Source: Albitalea sp966211955
Lineage (GTDB): Bacteria > Pseudomonadota > Gammaproteobacteria > Burkholderiales > Burkholderiaceae_C
Reading direction: 5' to 3'
NCBI GenBank assembly: GCA_966211955.1
Contig: CBIHOF010000023.1
Span: forward strand, 35,384 to 99,383
Length of the DNA stretch: 64,000 bases
Position 1 is the first letter of the stretch. Each line of letters opens with the position of its first letter. The notes under the pieces are model-generated. The model had not been told where the DNA came from and made no database searches. It saw only the letters and a list, made by a program, of their open reading frames with translations. The position numbers and the translations under genes were made by a program. Positions 54,374 to 63,948 of the stretch are shown piece by piece.

Positions 54374-55249
54374 TCAGCGCGGATGCGGCGACGCCGCGGC
54401 GTTCGTGCCGCGCCGTATGACCCCAGGCCGCGACAGCTCGACGTGGCCGAGGTCCTTCAGCGAGCGCCAGTCGCCGCCCCAGGTGAGCCCGGCCGATCGC
54501 GCCACGCTGCCCAATAGCTCATAGCCGCGCGCTGCATAGGCGTTGGATTCGCTCACCACGATGCGGCCGTTGGACATGAAGGCGCAATCGGCAGCGAGCC
54601 CGAACTGGTGATAGCTCTCGTAAGCGCCGGCCTGCGTGACGTGCGAGCCGAGTGCGGCGAGCTGTGCCTGCCGCTCGGGGCTGCGGTAGCCCTCCAGCAG
54701 CACCATCTCGTAGCCGTGGGTCTCGCGCATGATCTTGAAGACGAGCAGCATGCGCTGTCGGAAGTCTTCGTCCAGCAGTTCCCATTGGCGGCTCGCTTGG
54801 CCAACGAAGGGCAGTGCCTGCTCGACTTCGCGCGTGGTGAACAGCTCGGGCGGCAGGGCCGGTGGAGGCACGAGTTGCTCGCCGTGCAGCAGCGCGGCGA
54901 CTTGCTCGTTCATCTCATGCGATTGGGTGTGGTCGAAACCATCGAGCTGCTGCAAACCATGCAGGGCCAGCGCGATCAATGGGGCACCGACGATCACCGC
55001 CGTGCCGGTCAATACCCAGCGCCCGTGATGGCGCAGGAACTCGCTCGTGCGTCGAGCCTTCTGGTTCGCATTGACGGCCACCTGCGCAATGCCGAGATGG
55101 CCGCTCGTCAACGCATGGCTCGCGACGCTTCTGCTGCCGCGAGCGAATCGGTGTGCATGCTGCCTGGCCCACTCGCGAACAGGCGCGAGGAAGGCGACCG
55201 CAAGAACTGCAGTCACCAAAACAAAATACAAAAAGACACCAAAAACCAT
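54374..55249 (-). CDS. Membrane-anchored M15-type peptidoglycan peptidase (TagX-like)
   Basis: 291 residues. A membrane helix lies at the very start (about 2-22) and a second near 78-95, then a periplasmic M15 metallopeptidase domain: LLEGYRSPERQAQLA, HQFGLAADCAF (H-x6-D zinc ligands) and DLGHVELSRP (second His). Such D,D/L,D-peptidases cut peptidoglycan; TagX of Acinetobacter, of the same general kind, opens the wall for T6SS assembly. First gene of the minus-strand T6SS operon, which supports that role over an effector role. The N-terminal codons are A/T-rich. Confidence 0.85.
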   Translation of the reverse strand: MVFGVFLYFVLVTAVLAVAFLAPVREWARQHAHRFARGSRSVASHALTSGHLGIAQVAVNANQKARRTSEFLRHHGRWVLTGTAVIVGAPLIALALHGLQQLDGFDHTQSHEMNEQVAALLHGEQLVPPPALPPELFTTREVEQALPFVGQASRQWELLDEDFRQRMLLVFKIMRETHGYEMVLLEGYRSPERQAQLAALGSHVTQAGAYESYHQFGLAADCAFMSNGRIVVSESNAYAARGYELLGSVARSAGLTWGGDWRSLKDLGHVELSRPGVIRRGTNAAASPHPR

Positions 55250-55383
55250 ACCGTCTTACATCTGCGGCCGAGCATGCGGACGCGCAGTTTGCCCGAGGTA
55301 AGACGCGCTCTGGAACCCTCCTGGTGGGGGGGTGCGAAATTGCCTTGTCTCACTAGAATCGCGACCGCTTCGCGCATGCATGT

Positions 55384-55405
55384 CGCGTGCATTCAATGCA
55401 TCGCG
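55384..55405. promoter_or_regulatory. Near-palindrome in the T6SS divergent promoter region
   Basis: CGCG-TGCATTCAATGCA-T-CGCG: a perfect 13-base odd palindrome flanked by CGCG on both sides with one extra base. It lies in the 246-bp gap between the two divergent T6SS operons. TAGAAT at 55354-55359 could be a -10 but has no clear -35 partner. Candidate binding site of a T6SS regulator. Confidence 0.4.
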
Positions 55406-55495
55406 ATTCGCACGTGAAGCCCAGCGCCGCGGCGCGCCACGAACACCAATCGTCGTCTGCGTGTCGACAAGAAGTACGCATCAGGGAGGCACTGT

Positions 55496-56440
55496 TTGAC
55501 GAGCCCAGAACCATCACCGAGCCGCGCGACGACGCCCGGTAAAGCACGTCCGAGCCTCACTGCGTCGCATGGTGTTCAGGAAGACCGCCTGAGCATTCTT
55601 GCGAGCCTCGAAAGCCGCGAGCGCGAGCTGTTTGCACGGCCTGCTGCATCCAGCAAACGGCGTTGGGTCATCGGCTCTTTTCTTCTCGTCGCAGTTGCGG
55701 CTGCTTACTTTTACGTTCGCGCCGACGATGTTTTTGCGCCGCGTGCGGAGCCTTTGAAGGTCGCGGTTTCTACACCTTCAGTTACCAACTCATCGCCGGC
55801 GATGAAACCGGTGGTGATGGCGGAAGCAGCTTCCGCGCCGGTGGCCTCGGCAGCTTCGGCGCCTGCGCGCATCGAAGTGGTCGAGCCGCCTGCTGTGCGA
55901 GCGAGCGAAGCGGCGGCAGCCGATCCATTCGCGGCATTGGGCGCGGCGAGTGCAGCGAGTGCAGCTGGCGTGTCGAATGCGGCCAGCGCAGCTCTGCCAG
56001 CCAGCGCACCCATGACAAATGCGATGGCCACGGCGAGTGTCATGCCAGCAAGTGCGGCCGCCACGCCCAGGCAGTCGACGCACGTGGCCGCCAAGGCTGC
56101 CACGAAGCATCCGGCCAAGGCCGAGGCGAAGAGCCATGCCCTCGCATCCGCAGCCCACAAGCCAGCGGCCCGCGATGCCATCAAGCCCGTGAAGGACAGC
56201 GGTGGACGCGACCCCGATGTGGATCTGCTCGCGGCCTTGATGGCTCACGTCGACGCCAAGGCCAACCGATCGCACGACCGATCTCGCATTCCCGTGGACG
56301 AGCCCAGCATCGCCAAGCTCGTCAAGCGCTGCGAAGGCCTGAGTGGCGACGAGGCCGTGCAGTGCCAGAAGCGCATCTGCGACGGTTACTGGGGCAAGGC
56401 GCAGGCGTGTCCCGCGCGGTCCGAGCCACACCGCGAGTAG
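55496..56440 (+). CDS. Ala-rich single-pass membrane protein at the head of the vgrG operon
   Basis: 314 residues from a TTG at 55496, preceded by AGGGAGG at good spacing; no ATG fits the N-terminal part. One membrane helix (about 56-75, RRWVIGSFLLVAVAAAYFYV), then a long, low-complexity Ala/Ser/Pro region (about 85-240) likely to span the periplasm, and a conserved-looking C-terminal domain with four Cys spaced C-x10-C-x4-C-x9-C (about 282-308). No family recognised. Its place 33 bp before vgrG suggests a T6SS-linked role. Confidence 0.75.
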   Translation: MTSPEPSPSRATTPGKARPSLTASHGVQEDRLSILASLESRERELFARPAASSKRRWVIGSFLLVAVAAAYFYVRADDVFAPRAEPLKVAVSTPSVTNSSPAMKPVVMAEAASAPVASAASAPARIEVVEPPAVRASEAAAADPFAALGAASAASAAGVSNAASAALPASAPMTNAMATASVMPASAAATPRQSTHVAAKAATKHPAKAEAKSHALASAAHKPAARDAIKPVKDSGGRDPDVDLLAALMAHVDAKANRSHDRSRIPVDEPSIAKLVKRCEGLSGDEAVQCQKRICDGYWGKAQACPARSEPHRE

Positions 56441-56473
56441 CCGCCGTCGCCGCGCCAGGGAGAACACAAGAAC

Positions 56474-59400
56474 ATGCTCAACGACCTTCCGACCTCACTG
56501 CTGAACCTGCTGGATTCCAGCACCCGGCTGCATCGTCTTGAAGGCGATGGCCCGCTCGCGGACTTGTCGCTCGAGACTTGGTGCATGCGCGAATCGCTCA
56601 GCGAGCCGTGGGAGCTGCACCTCACGGCGCTGAGTCTGGATGCGGGCCTGGACCTCGCGTCGATGCTCGGAACGAATGCGACGGTGTGCACCCGCCTGAG
56701 CGACGGCGAGGAAGTGCGCCGCAGCGGCGTCGTCGTGTCGGCCGCTGCTGCACAGGCCGATGGCGGGCTCGCGCGCTACCGACTCGTGCTTCAGCCGTGG
56801 CTGTCGCTGCTGCAATGCACGCGGCGCAGCCAGGTCTGGCAGGAGCGCAGCGTGGTCGACATCGTCGAGAGCGTCTTCTCGAACTACCGCACGCAGGCGG
56901 CATGGCGATGGGCCGATGACGTGGCGACGCACCTGGCCGGGAGTGCCAACGCCGGCGTGCGCAGCTACACCGTGCAGTACCGCGAAACGGACTTCGCCTT
57001 CATACAGCGACTGCTGGCTGAAGAAGGCATCGCCTACCGCTTCGAGAGTGACGACGCGGCACCGCTCGCGCACAGGCTGGTGCTGTTCACCGACAGCGTC
57101 GACGCCAGGAGCTGCCCGGAGGATGCAAGCAGTGCATCGTCGCTCGGGGGGCGAGGCATCCGCTTCCACCAGAACTCGCCGCTCGAAGAGCAGGATGCCA
57201 TCCAGGCCCTCGGCGCCGAGCGCTCGATGGCCAGCGCCGCGACGAGCATGCTGTCGTGGGACTACCGCGGCAAGCGGGCGGTGGCATCGAGCGTGCCCAC
57301 CGCTTCGAACTTTGCCGGCCCCAATGCGCCACGACTTGAGCGCTACGACGTGGCCGGTGCCTATGCCTTCGCCGACACGCAGCAGGCCGAGCGCGCCGCG
57401 CGGCTCGCGCAGGAGGCGATCGAGGCGCGGCACAAGCGTTGGTTTGCTCACAGCACGGTGCGCACCTTCACGGCCGGCACCCACTTTCAACTGACGCAAA
57501 GCAACCTCGATGCGCTCAGCCTGATCGAAGGCAGCCAGTCGGCGCTTGATCGGCGCTTTCTCATCACGTCGGTGATCCACGCCGGCTTGAACAACCTGCC
57601 CAAGGACCCGGGCGATCGCCTGGCGTCGGCCACGCACCACGATGCGAAGGAAGCGGCGGCGTTGCTGCAGCCGTGGGTGAGCGACGCAGCCCGTGAGCGG
57701 GCCGCAAAGAGCGGCTACGGCAACGTGGTGGAGGCCATCCGCGCCAGCGTGCCGTGGCGGCCGCTGCTGGCCGACGAGACGGGTGCGCGCATCAACCCGA
57801 AACCCACTGCGCCGGGGCCATTGCTGGCGACGGTGGTCGGCCCGCAAGGTGCGGCAAGCGGCAGTGGTGGCGACGAGATCCACACCGATGCACTCGGCCG
57901 CGTGAAGGTCCAGTTCGACTTCCAGCGCCACGTGCAGGGCGAGAACACCGGCAACGCCTCGACCTGGGTGCGCGTGATGCAGCGCTACGCCGGCAGCGGC
58001 ATGGGCATGCAGTTCATCCCGCGCATCGGGCAGGAGGTGCTGGTCGATTTTGCGGATGGCGACATCGACCGGCCGCTGGTGGTGGCAGCGCTGTACAACG
58101 GGCGAGGCGAGGGCGGCGTGCCTGCGACGCCGGGCGGTGCCGACGCATCCGCCGACACCAGCGCCTTCACCGACAGCAGCGACCATGTGCCGAGTGCGCA
58201 GGGCAACCTGAGCGCCGGCAATTCGCCTGCGTGGCACGGCGCGAGTGCCGATGCGGCGGGGCACGCCAACTCGGCGGCCTTGAGCGGCATCAAGACGCGC
58301 GAGTTCGGTGGTGCCGGCTACAACCAGCTGGTGTTCGACGACACCAACCAGCGCCTGCGCGTGCAGCTGGCGAGCACCTTGCACGGCACGCAGCTCAACA
58401 TGGGCCACCTCATCCACCAGGCCGACAACCACCGCGGAAGCTTCCGCGGACTGGGCTTCGAGATGCGCACCGATGCGTACGGCGCCGTGCGCGCCGGCCG
58501 CGGCCTGCTGATCAGCACCTTCGGCAACGACGCGAGCGGCCCTGCCGGTGACAACGCCGCCGGCATGGCGCTCGCGCAGCAGACGGCTGCGCTCGCCGAG
58601 ACGCTGTCGGGTGCAGCCGCGACGCACGAGACCGTGCAACTGGCAGGGCATGTCGGCAGTTTCAAGTCGGCGCAAAGCGCCATCGACCCGCAGGCGGCCC
58701 CGCTGAAGGCCATGCACACCGCACTCAAAGGAATGGTGGCGGCTGCGGGCGACGGCGCAGCAGCCGCGGATGCGTCGACCAAGAGCACCGCCACTGACGC
58801 GGACAAGCTGCCTCACACCACCGACCCGGTGCTTGCGATCGCCGCGAAGGCGGGCCTTGGCGTGGTGGCGGGGCAAGACGTCCACGTCGCGGCCGGCGAG
58901 GTCATCACCTTCGCGTCCGGCCAGGACACGCAGTGGGCAGTGGGTGGTGCCATGCGCTTGCATGCGGGTCAGGCGATCGGCGTCCTCGCGGGGGCGATCA
59001 AGCCGGGCGACCAGGCGGCGGGCAAGGGCCTGACGATGATTGCCGCGCGTGGCGATGTGGAGGTTCAGGCGCAATCGGACGCGATGCAGGTGGCTGCGAA
59101 GAACGACGTGACGGTGCAAAGCGCGAACGCGCATGTGGATTGGGCGGCGGCGAAGAAGATCTCGCTGTCGACTGCGGGCGGGGCGAATATCACGATCGAG
59201 GGTGGGAACGTCACGGTGCAGTGCCCGGGGAAGATCACGGTGAAGGCGGGGAAGAAGAGTTTTGTGGGGGCGGTGCAGGAGAGCTATCCGTTGCCGGTGA
59301 TGCCCTATGCGCCGATCGAGGACGTGCCCTTGAACTTCAAGCTGGTCTTGAAGGACGTTCCCGGTCCAAACGGCGTGGCGGTGCCGTGTGCGGACTGGAG

Positions 59401-59776
59401 GATTGTTCAGGCGAACGACTCAACAGCCGCTCTGTTTAGCGAAAATCTAATCCTTCGTGGACAAAGTGATGAAGGTGGACTTCTGGTCCTGACAGATTCC
59501 GACCAACTACACCTTCAACGTGCATGGAACGTTTCTCCGGGACGGCTTTGGATCGTGTCTGAAGGGCATGCACATCAGTTGATCGTCAGCAAGGACTCCG
59601 GGACATGGACTGAAGCTCAGGCGCTGCAGCGAGCACTGGACGCTCTCGGATACGCGGACAGTCTGTATCTGGCGGACGATCGGCCCGTCGAGGCTTTTCA
59701 TGCTGCGTTGGCACGCACCGAAACGGGTCAAGCAAACGGCCTGTCGATGCTCGACAAGATCACGAGGGGGGAGTGA
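56474..59776 (+). CDS. vgrG: T6SS spike protein VgrG (TssI) with C-terminal extension
   Basis: 1100 residues. gp27-like base (about 30-400; YTVQYRETDFAFIQRLLAEE), gp5-like OB fold (about 440-535; DALGRVKVQFDFQRH, then WVRVMQRYAGSGMGMQFIPR and GQEVLVDFADGD), the Vgr segment (about 610-690), a DUF2345 beta-helix (about 780-935), and a further 155 residues not part of the usual VgrG. That tail (from about 945, NFKLVLKDVPG...) has a beta-sandwich look and probably carries the phospholipase encoded next. Base composition falls in the tail. Stop and next start overlap (TGATG). Confidence 0.95.
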   Translation: MLNDLPTSLLNLLDSSTRLHRLEGDGPLADLSLETWCMRESLSEPWELHLTALSLDAGLDLASMLGTNATVCTRLSDGEEVRRSGVVVSAAAAQADGGLARYRLVLQPWLSLLQCTRRSQVWQERSVVDIVESVFSNYRTQAAWRWADDVATHLAGSANAGVRSYTVQYRETDFAFIQRLLAEEGIAYRFESDDAAPLAHRLVLFTDSVDARSCPEDASSASSLGGRGIRFHQNSPLEEQDAIQALGAERSMASAATSMLSWDYRGKRAVASSVPTASNFAGPNAPRLERYDVAGAYAFADTQQAERAARLAQEAIEARHKRWFAHSTVRTFTAGTHFQLTQSNLDALSLIEGSQSALDRRFLITSVIHAGLNNLPKDPGDRLASATHHDAKEAAALLQPWVSDAARERAAKSGYGNVVEAIRASVPWRPLLADETGARINPKPTAPGPLLATVVGPQGAASGSGGDEIHTDALGRVKVQFDFQRHVQGENTGNASTWVRVMQRYAGSGMGMQFIPRIGQEVLVDFADGDIDRPLVVAALYNGRGEGGVPATPGGADASADTSAFTDSSDHVPSAQGNLSAGNSPAWHGASADAAGHANSAALSGIKTREFGGAGYNQLVFDDTNQRLRVQLASTLHGTQLNMGHLIHQADNHRGSFRGLGFEMRTDAYGAVRAGRGLLISTFGNDASGPAGDNAAGMALAQQTAALAETLSGAAATHETVQLAGHVGSFKSAQSAIDPQAAPLKAMHTALKGMVAAAGDGAAAADASTKSTATDADKLPHTTDPVLAIAAKAGLGVVAGQDVHVAAGEVITFASGQDTQWAVGGAMRLHAGQAIGVLAGAIKPGDQAAGKGLTMIAARGDVEVQAQSDAMQVAAKNDVTVQSANAHVDWAAAKKISLSTAGGANITIEGGNVTVQCPGKITVKAGKKSFVGAVQESYPLPVMPYAPIEDVPLNFKLVLKDVPGPNGVAVPCADWRIVQANDSTAALFSENLILRGQSDEGGLLVLTDSDQLHLQRAWNVSPGRLWIVSEGHAHQLIVSKDSGTWTEAQALQRALDALGYADSLYLADDRPVEAFHAALARTETGQANGLSMLDKITRGE

Positions 59777-62274
59777 TGGTACAGACTGCGAATCCTACGC
59801 ACCGGACTGCTCATCAAATCGTCGACGGTCAAGGCAAGCCAGCCGAGACGTCGATCACCAGCAATCTGTGGGTCAGCGATGAACACCGCTTCGCAGATGT
59901 CAGGGCTGGAAATCGGGTCAAGTACTTCGTGACAGGCAAAGCGTACTTTGCTGATTTGCTGGATGAGATGTCGAGAGCGCAGTCGCAGATCTTGATAGCC
60001 GGTTGGCAAGTTGCGTGGGATGCTCTGCTGGCACCGGGAATCAGGCTCTACGATGCCCTCTACAGAGCGGCACGACGGCAGCCTGCGCTCAAGATCTACG
60101 TGATGCCATGGGATGACCATGAACCTGTGCAAACGTACGATGACCAAACTGTCGCTGCCCTCAAGGTGATTAATGCCAGACTTGGACGGACGCAATTGTT
60201 CGCCCGCACTTCGCCGACGTTTGCGACGACCAATTCGTCGTACTTTGCGCACCATCAGAAACAGGTTGTGATCGATGGCCGTGTCGCGTACGTGGGGGGC
60301 ATGGACTTGACCTACGGTCGCCTTTGCGACGAGCACTTCGATCTTCAGGCTGACTCGCAGGGGCGTGAAGGGCTGAACCGGTACAACGGCTGCGTGGCAC
60401 AAGTTGGAGCGATGCCTCAAAGCAAGTGCGCCGACCCGGACCTTCTAAGCGGGGCTATCGACAACTATAAGCCGGTAGCGGTTTCCGAGTGGACCGTGTC
60501 GCCAACGGCCGACGTTCCATCGAACGCCGAGATCGTCGCGCAAAGAATCCATGACGGTGGCTGGCAACCGAAGTACGAAGCTGCAGGAAAGGTAATCTCA
60601 GGAACTGATGCGAGCACACTGGCAGAGGATGAAATCGATGCAACCACGCTGGATGCTTCCCGTCAACCGCGCATGCCTTGGCAAGATGTTCACTGCCGCA
60701 TCGATGGGCCGGCAGTCGCGGACCTGATGCGCAACTTCATCGACCGCTGGAACATCAAGGCAACATCCGCAGACCGATTGATCGCAGCCCCTTCGCCATC
60801 GAGTTTCGCGAGAGTCGGGAACACTTTCGTCCAGGTCCTGCGCAGTGCTCCCGCAAACCATTGCCAGATGGAGGCCAAGTTCCGCAGCGACAAGAGCGGC
60901 GGAAAGACAACTTCTAGCACTCAGCACGACATCATGACGGCAATGTTGAAGCTGATCGAAAAAAGCCGGCGCTTCATCTATATCGAGAATCAGTTCTTTG
61001 TCAGCGACTTCGGACGAGAGGAGAAGCCCGGGGATCTGTCGGGTGCTGCACAGTTCATCAACCGGTGGGGCGGGCAGAACCAGAATCGATGGGCAAATGT
61101 TGCCGCTGACTTTGGAGCTGAGGCAAAGTGGCGTCTGCCAGGGCCAGGTGCCTGGATGGGCAAGGATCATTCAGCCGCGCTTCATCCGCCGGCCAACCAG
61201 GTTGTTCCCGCGCTTCTGGAACGGATCAAGCGGAGCGCGCTTTCTGGCTCTGCATTCCATGTCTACATCACCTTGCCGGTACATCCTGAAGGGTGCCTCA
61301 GTGACGCCACGGTGGTGGTACAGATGTACTGGACGATGCAGACAATTTCTTTCGGCAGCAACAGTCTGCTCAATGGCATCCGCAGAATCATTAAGGCGCG
61401 GAAGCTGTTGAAGGCGAAAGACCATGCCTATGAACGCGTGTTCGACCCAGGCAACACAGAATACCTTGATGTTGATCTTGCCGAGTGCGGGGAGTTCGTG
61501 ACGTTGCTCAATCTGCGCAGCTGGGTGAAGCTCGGCGACCGCTATCTGAGTGAACAGATCTACGTTCACAGCAAGACGATGATCGTCGACGATATGTATG
61601 CGCTGATAGGCAGCGCCAACATCAATGACCGGAGCTTGCTTGGCGATCGGGATAGTGAACTGGCCGTACTGGTCATGGATGGCGAAACCTTGCGTGCAGA
61701 CGTCAATGGAAAGGGCAGTCAGCGCGAGGTTCGACGATTCGCGCATGACCTTCGGCGAGACCTCTGGAAGAAGATCTTCGGTATCACCGATGGAAAGGCT
61801 GCTGCGTCCGAACTGGCTTATGCAGTAGAACATCCTGGTGAGCCTTCAAGCTGGAAACTGATCCAGGCCCGAGCGAAACAGAACGCATCGATATTCGAAG
61901 GGGCGTTCAATTGGATTCCGCGAAGTCAGGATCTGGATGGATCCACCGACAGATTTGGAGCGTCGATCCTGCCAACTTGGGATCGTAATGCCGTCGCTCC
62001 ACGCAATGCGCCTTGGTCTAAGGGGCAACTTCTCGCACCGATGCCTTTCCAGACCGAGTTTTGGAACGCCGCACGGCATTCACGCGATGGGGTCGCCGCT
62101 CTTGGCCAAGTTCGGGGGTTTATCACAGCGCTTCCAATCCACTGGACACGCGGAGAAAACAATCGATTCGAGTACCCGACCTCTCTTGTCGCGGACAACG
62201 AGACTAATCCGGAAACTGGCACGGATGAAGTTGCCGCTGAGCGTCCGATGCCATTGACTTCATTGGTCGTATGA
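59776..62274 (+). CDS. Phospholipase D effector of the T6SS (Tle5-like)
   Basis: 832 residues from ATG 59776, overlapping the vgrG stop. Two complete HxKx4D motifs: His160-Lys162-Asp167 in HHQKQVVIDGRVAYVGGMDL and His598-Lys600-Asp605 in VHSKTMIVDDMYALIGSANI, the active site of phospholipase D. No signal peptide, as expected for cargo delivered by T6SS. The order vgrG, PLD, immunity genes and the size fit Tle5 (PldA/PldB) lipases that degrade target-cell phosphatidylethanolamine. Codon and base use is less GC-rich than in the machinery genes. Confidence 0.93.
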   Translation: MVQTANPTHRTAHQIVDGQGKPAETSITSNLWVSDEHRFADVRAGNRVKYFVTGKAYFADLLDEMSRAQSQILIAGWQVAWDALLAPGIRLYDALYRAARRQPALKIYVMPWDDHEPVQTYDDQTVAALKVINARLGRTQLFARTSPTFATTNSSYFAHHQKQVVIDGRVAYVGGMDLTYGRLCDEHFDLQADSQGREGLNRYNGCVAQVGAMPQSKCADPDLLSGAIDNYKPVAVSEWTVSPTADVPSNAEIVAQRIHDGGWQPKYEAAGKVISGTDASTLAEDEIDATTLDASRQPRMPWQDVHCRIDGPAVADLMRNFIDRWNIKATSADRLIAAPSPSSFARVGNTFVQVLRSAPANHCQMEAKFRSDKSGGKTTSSTQHDIMTAMLKLIEKSRRFIYIENQFFVSDFGREEKPGDLSGAAQFINRWGGQNQNRWANVAADFGAEAKWRLPGPGAWMGKDHSAALHPPANQVVPALLERIKRSALSGSAFHVYITLPVHPEGCLSDATVVVQMYWTMQTISFGSNSLLNGIRRIIKARKLLKAKDHAYERVFDPGNTEYLDVDLAECGEFVTLLNLRSWVKLGDRYLSEQIYVHSKTMIVDDMYALIGSANINDRSLLGDRDSELAVLVMDGETLRADVNGKGSQREVRRFAHDLRRDLWKKIFGITDGKAAASELAYAVEHPGEPSSWKLIQARAKQNASIFEGAFNWIPRSQDLDGSTDRFGASILPTWDRNAVAPRNAPWSKGQLLAPMPFQTEFWNAARHSRDGVAALGQVRGFITALPIHWTRGENNRFEYPTSLVADNETNPETGTDEVAAERPMPLTSLVV

Positions 62275-63398
62275 CGACTTCCCGTGTGTTGTCGCTGCTG
62301 CGTACACGATGGACGATCGGGCTGCTTGCTTGCTTGTTGCAGGCAGCGTGCTCTGCGCATACCTCCAGCACTCCGGCTGATTGGCTGTCGGAGTGCGTCG
62401 GACGATTGCAGCTATCGCTTCCGCCGGATGCAGAGGTTGCCGTGACTCGAAAAGTGCGCATCGAATCGATGCTCGGCATGCAGCCTTACCGAAATGAAGT
62501 CGACTACAGTTTTCCCGATGGCCAGGCGGCGGGTTTCACAAGCTTAGGTTATTCGGGCGGTGACACCCTGATCAGCGAACCGGCTTCTGCTCAGCAGCTC
62601 GGGGACTGGCTGGTCGCACACCGCACAGTATTGCTTGAGAAGGTCAGAAGGCAAACTCAAGGACGACGGGCAATCGATGGGACACCGTTCGTCGCAACGT
62701 CTGTTCCTCTCGCCGGCCACAGCTCGTCCGCATACAGGTTGTATGGGGCCCGTTACGACGTGGCAGTGGCCGTCGGAGACCGGCTCGTGCACACCGCTGT
62801 GACTGCGACGGCGCCGGACCCCGAAAGTGGCCGCGCATACCTAGAAGCCTTTGTGAGTTCGATGCGACCTCGCCAAATGTTCGAGCTGCCTGATCGCACT
62901 GGCGTATGTTTTCCTTACGTATTCATTCGTGATGACGACGCCCATCCACGAGGAGTGGCCGTCACGTTTCGTCTGAAGTCTCATCCCGACGTGTTGATCT
63001 GGCTGTCAGATGCGAATGGCGGTCGATCGGTTGCAACGGAAAATGTGGGGGCCGATACCGTTACCCCGAAGCGCGATATCCAGACATTTTGGAGTCAGCG
63101 TTACCAGGACCGGGAGCAGTATCGACTCTTGTCCGCGCAACCCTTGGAGATGAACTCGCACGAAGGACTGTCCAGCGTCGTTGAGTTGACACGCAAAGAT
63201 GGCGCTCTCGATCCCGGGTTTTTTGCTTCAGTGCGTGGTGCGGGAGCTGCAGATGGCGATGCCACCGACATTCAGCTGTTTGTGATTCGTGATTCGAGGG
63301 TAGCGGCCCAAAAAGGCGTTCAGCCGATGGATAAAGCGGAGATGCTGAAGCTCGCGCGGGAGGTCGCCGCCAGTATCAAAAGACGATCTGCACATTGA
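62271..63398 (+). CDS. Candidate periplasmic immunity lipoprotein to the PLD effector (Tli4-like)
   Basis: 375 residues. ATG overlaps the effector stop (ATGA). A signal with lipobox LQAAC (Cys27) places it in the envelope, where a Tle-type lipase acts. Two-part architecture: N-terminal half starting ECVGRLQLSLPPDAEVAVTR, C-terminal half starting about residue 205 (ELPDRTGVCFPYVFI). This fits the Tli4-type T6SS immunity family. The next gene resembles its N-terminal half, so immunity is duplicated. Confidence 0.82.
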   Translation: MTTSRVLSLLRTRWTIGLLACLLQAACSAHTSSTPADWLSECVGRLQLSLPPDAEVAVTRKVRIESMLGMQPYRNEVDYSFPDGQAAGFTSLGYSGGDTLISEPASAQQLGDWLVAHRTVLLEKVRRQTQGRRAIDGTPFVATSVPLAGHSSSAYRLYGARYDVAVAVGDRLVHTAVTATAPDPESGRAYLEAFVSSMRPRQMFELPDRTGVCFPYVFIRDDDAHPRGVAVTFRLKSHPDVLIWLSDANGGRSVATENVGADTVTPKRDIQTFWSQRYQDREQYRLLSAQPLEMNSHEGLSSVVELTRKDGALDPGFFASVRGAGAADGDATDIQLFVIRDSRVAAQKGVQPMDKAEMLKLAREVAASIKRRSAH

Positions 63399-63408
63399 AG
63401 GTCGCGAG

Positions 63409-63948
63409 ATGCGCGTGTTCCTTCGTTCTTGTTGCAGATGGATGACAGCCGCGTGTTGGATTGCTGCCGGCGGCGCGCTAGCAACTGAAGCCCACACGCT
63501 CCCGAACGGCTGGGGTATCGAGTGCGTGGGACGTCTTCAGCTTGCGCTGCCCCTGGATGTCGAGGTTGCAACCACGTCTGCTGCGAAGATGGAAAGCCTT
63601 TTCGGGTTGAGCCGAGCTGAAGGACTGCCGAGCTTTTCGTTCCGCGATGGAGAAGTCGCTGGATATTCGAGACTTCTCTATTCAGGCAGTCTTCATGTCA
63701 GTGACGCGATGCCCAAGGAAGGGGTGCAGAGATTGCTCACCGAACACCAGAAAGCAAATCTGAACGAGGTCCGGAGGCGATACGCGGGAAGGGCGTCGCC
63801 TGATGGGAAGACTTATTCTCTCGCCCCTGTGGCACTGAATGCATCCGGTGTGTCCGCGTACCAGTTCTACGGTTCTCATTTCGACATCGCTGCAGAGGTT
63901 GGAGACAGAGTCGTCCGGACTACGGCAGACACAGGATCATCGTCTTGA
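63409..63948 (+). pseudogene. Second immunity-like gene, truncated
   Basis: The reading frame gives 179 residues, against 375 for its paralogue just upstream. It has a signal peptide (about 1-25), then ECVGRLQLALPLDVEVATTS, SFRDGEVAGYSRLLYSG, GVSAYQFYGSHFDIAAEVGD. The similarity runs to VVRTTADTG and stops; the second half is replaced by an insertion-sequence-like end, whose first three bases supply the stop codon TGA at 63946. Ten bp after the first immunity gene. Loss of the second half may or may not abolish function. Confidence 0.7.

Noticed and set aside
56495..59134. Minus-strand open frame of about 879 codons opposite vgrG
   Set aside because: Antisense shadow; VgrG on the plus strand has all expected domains.
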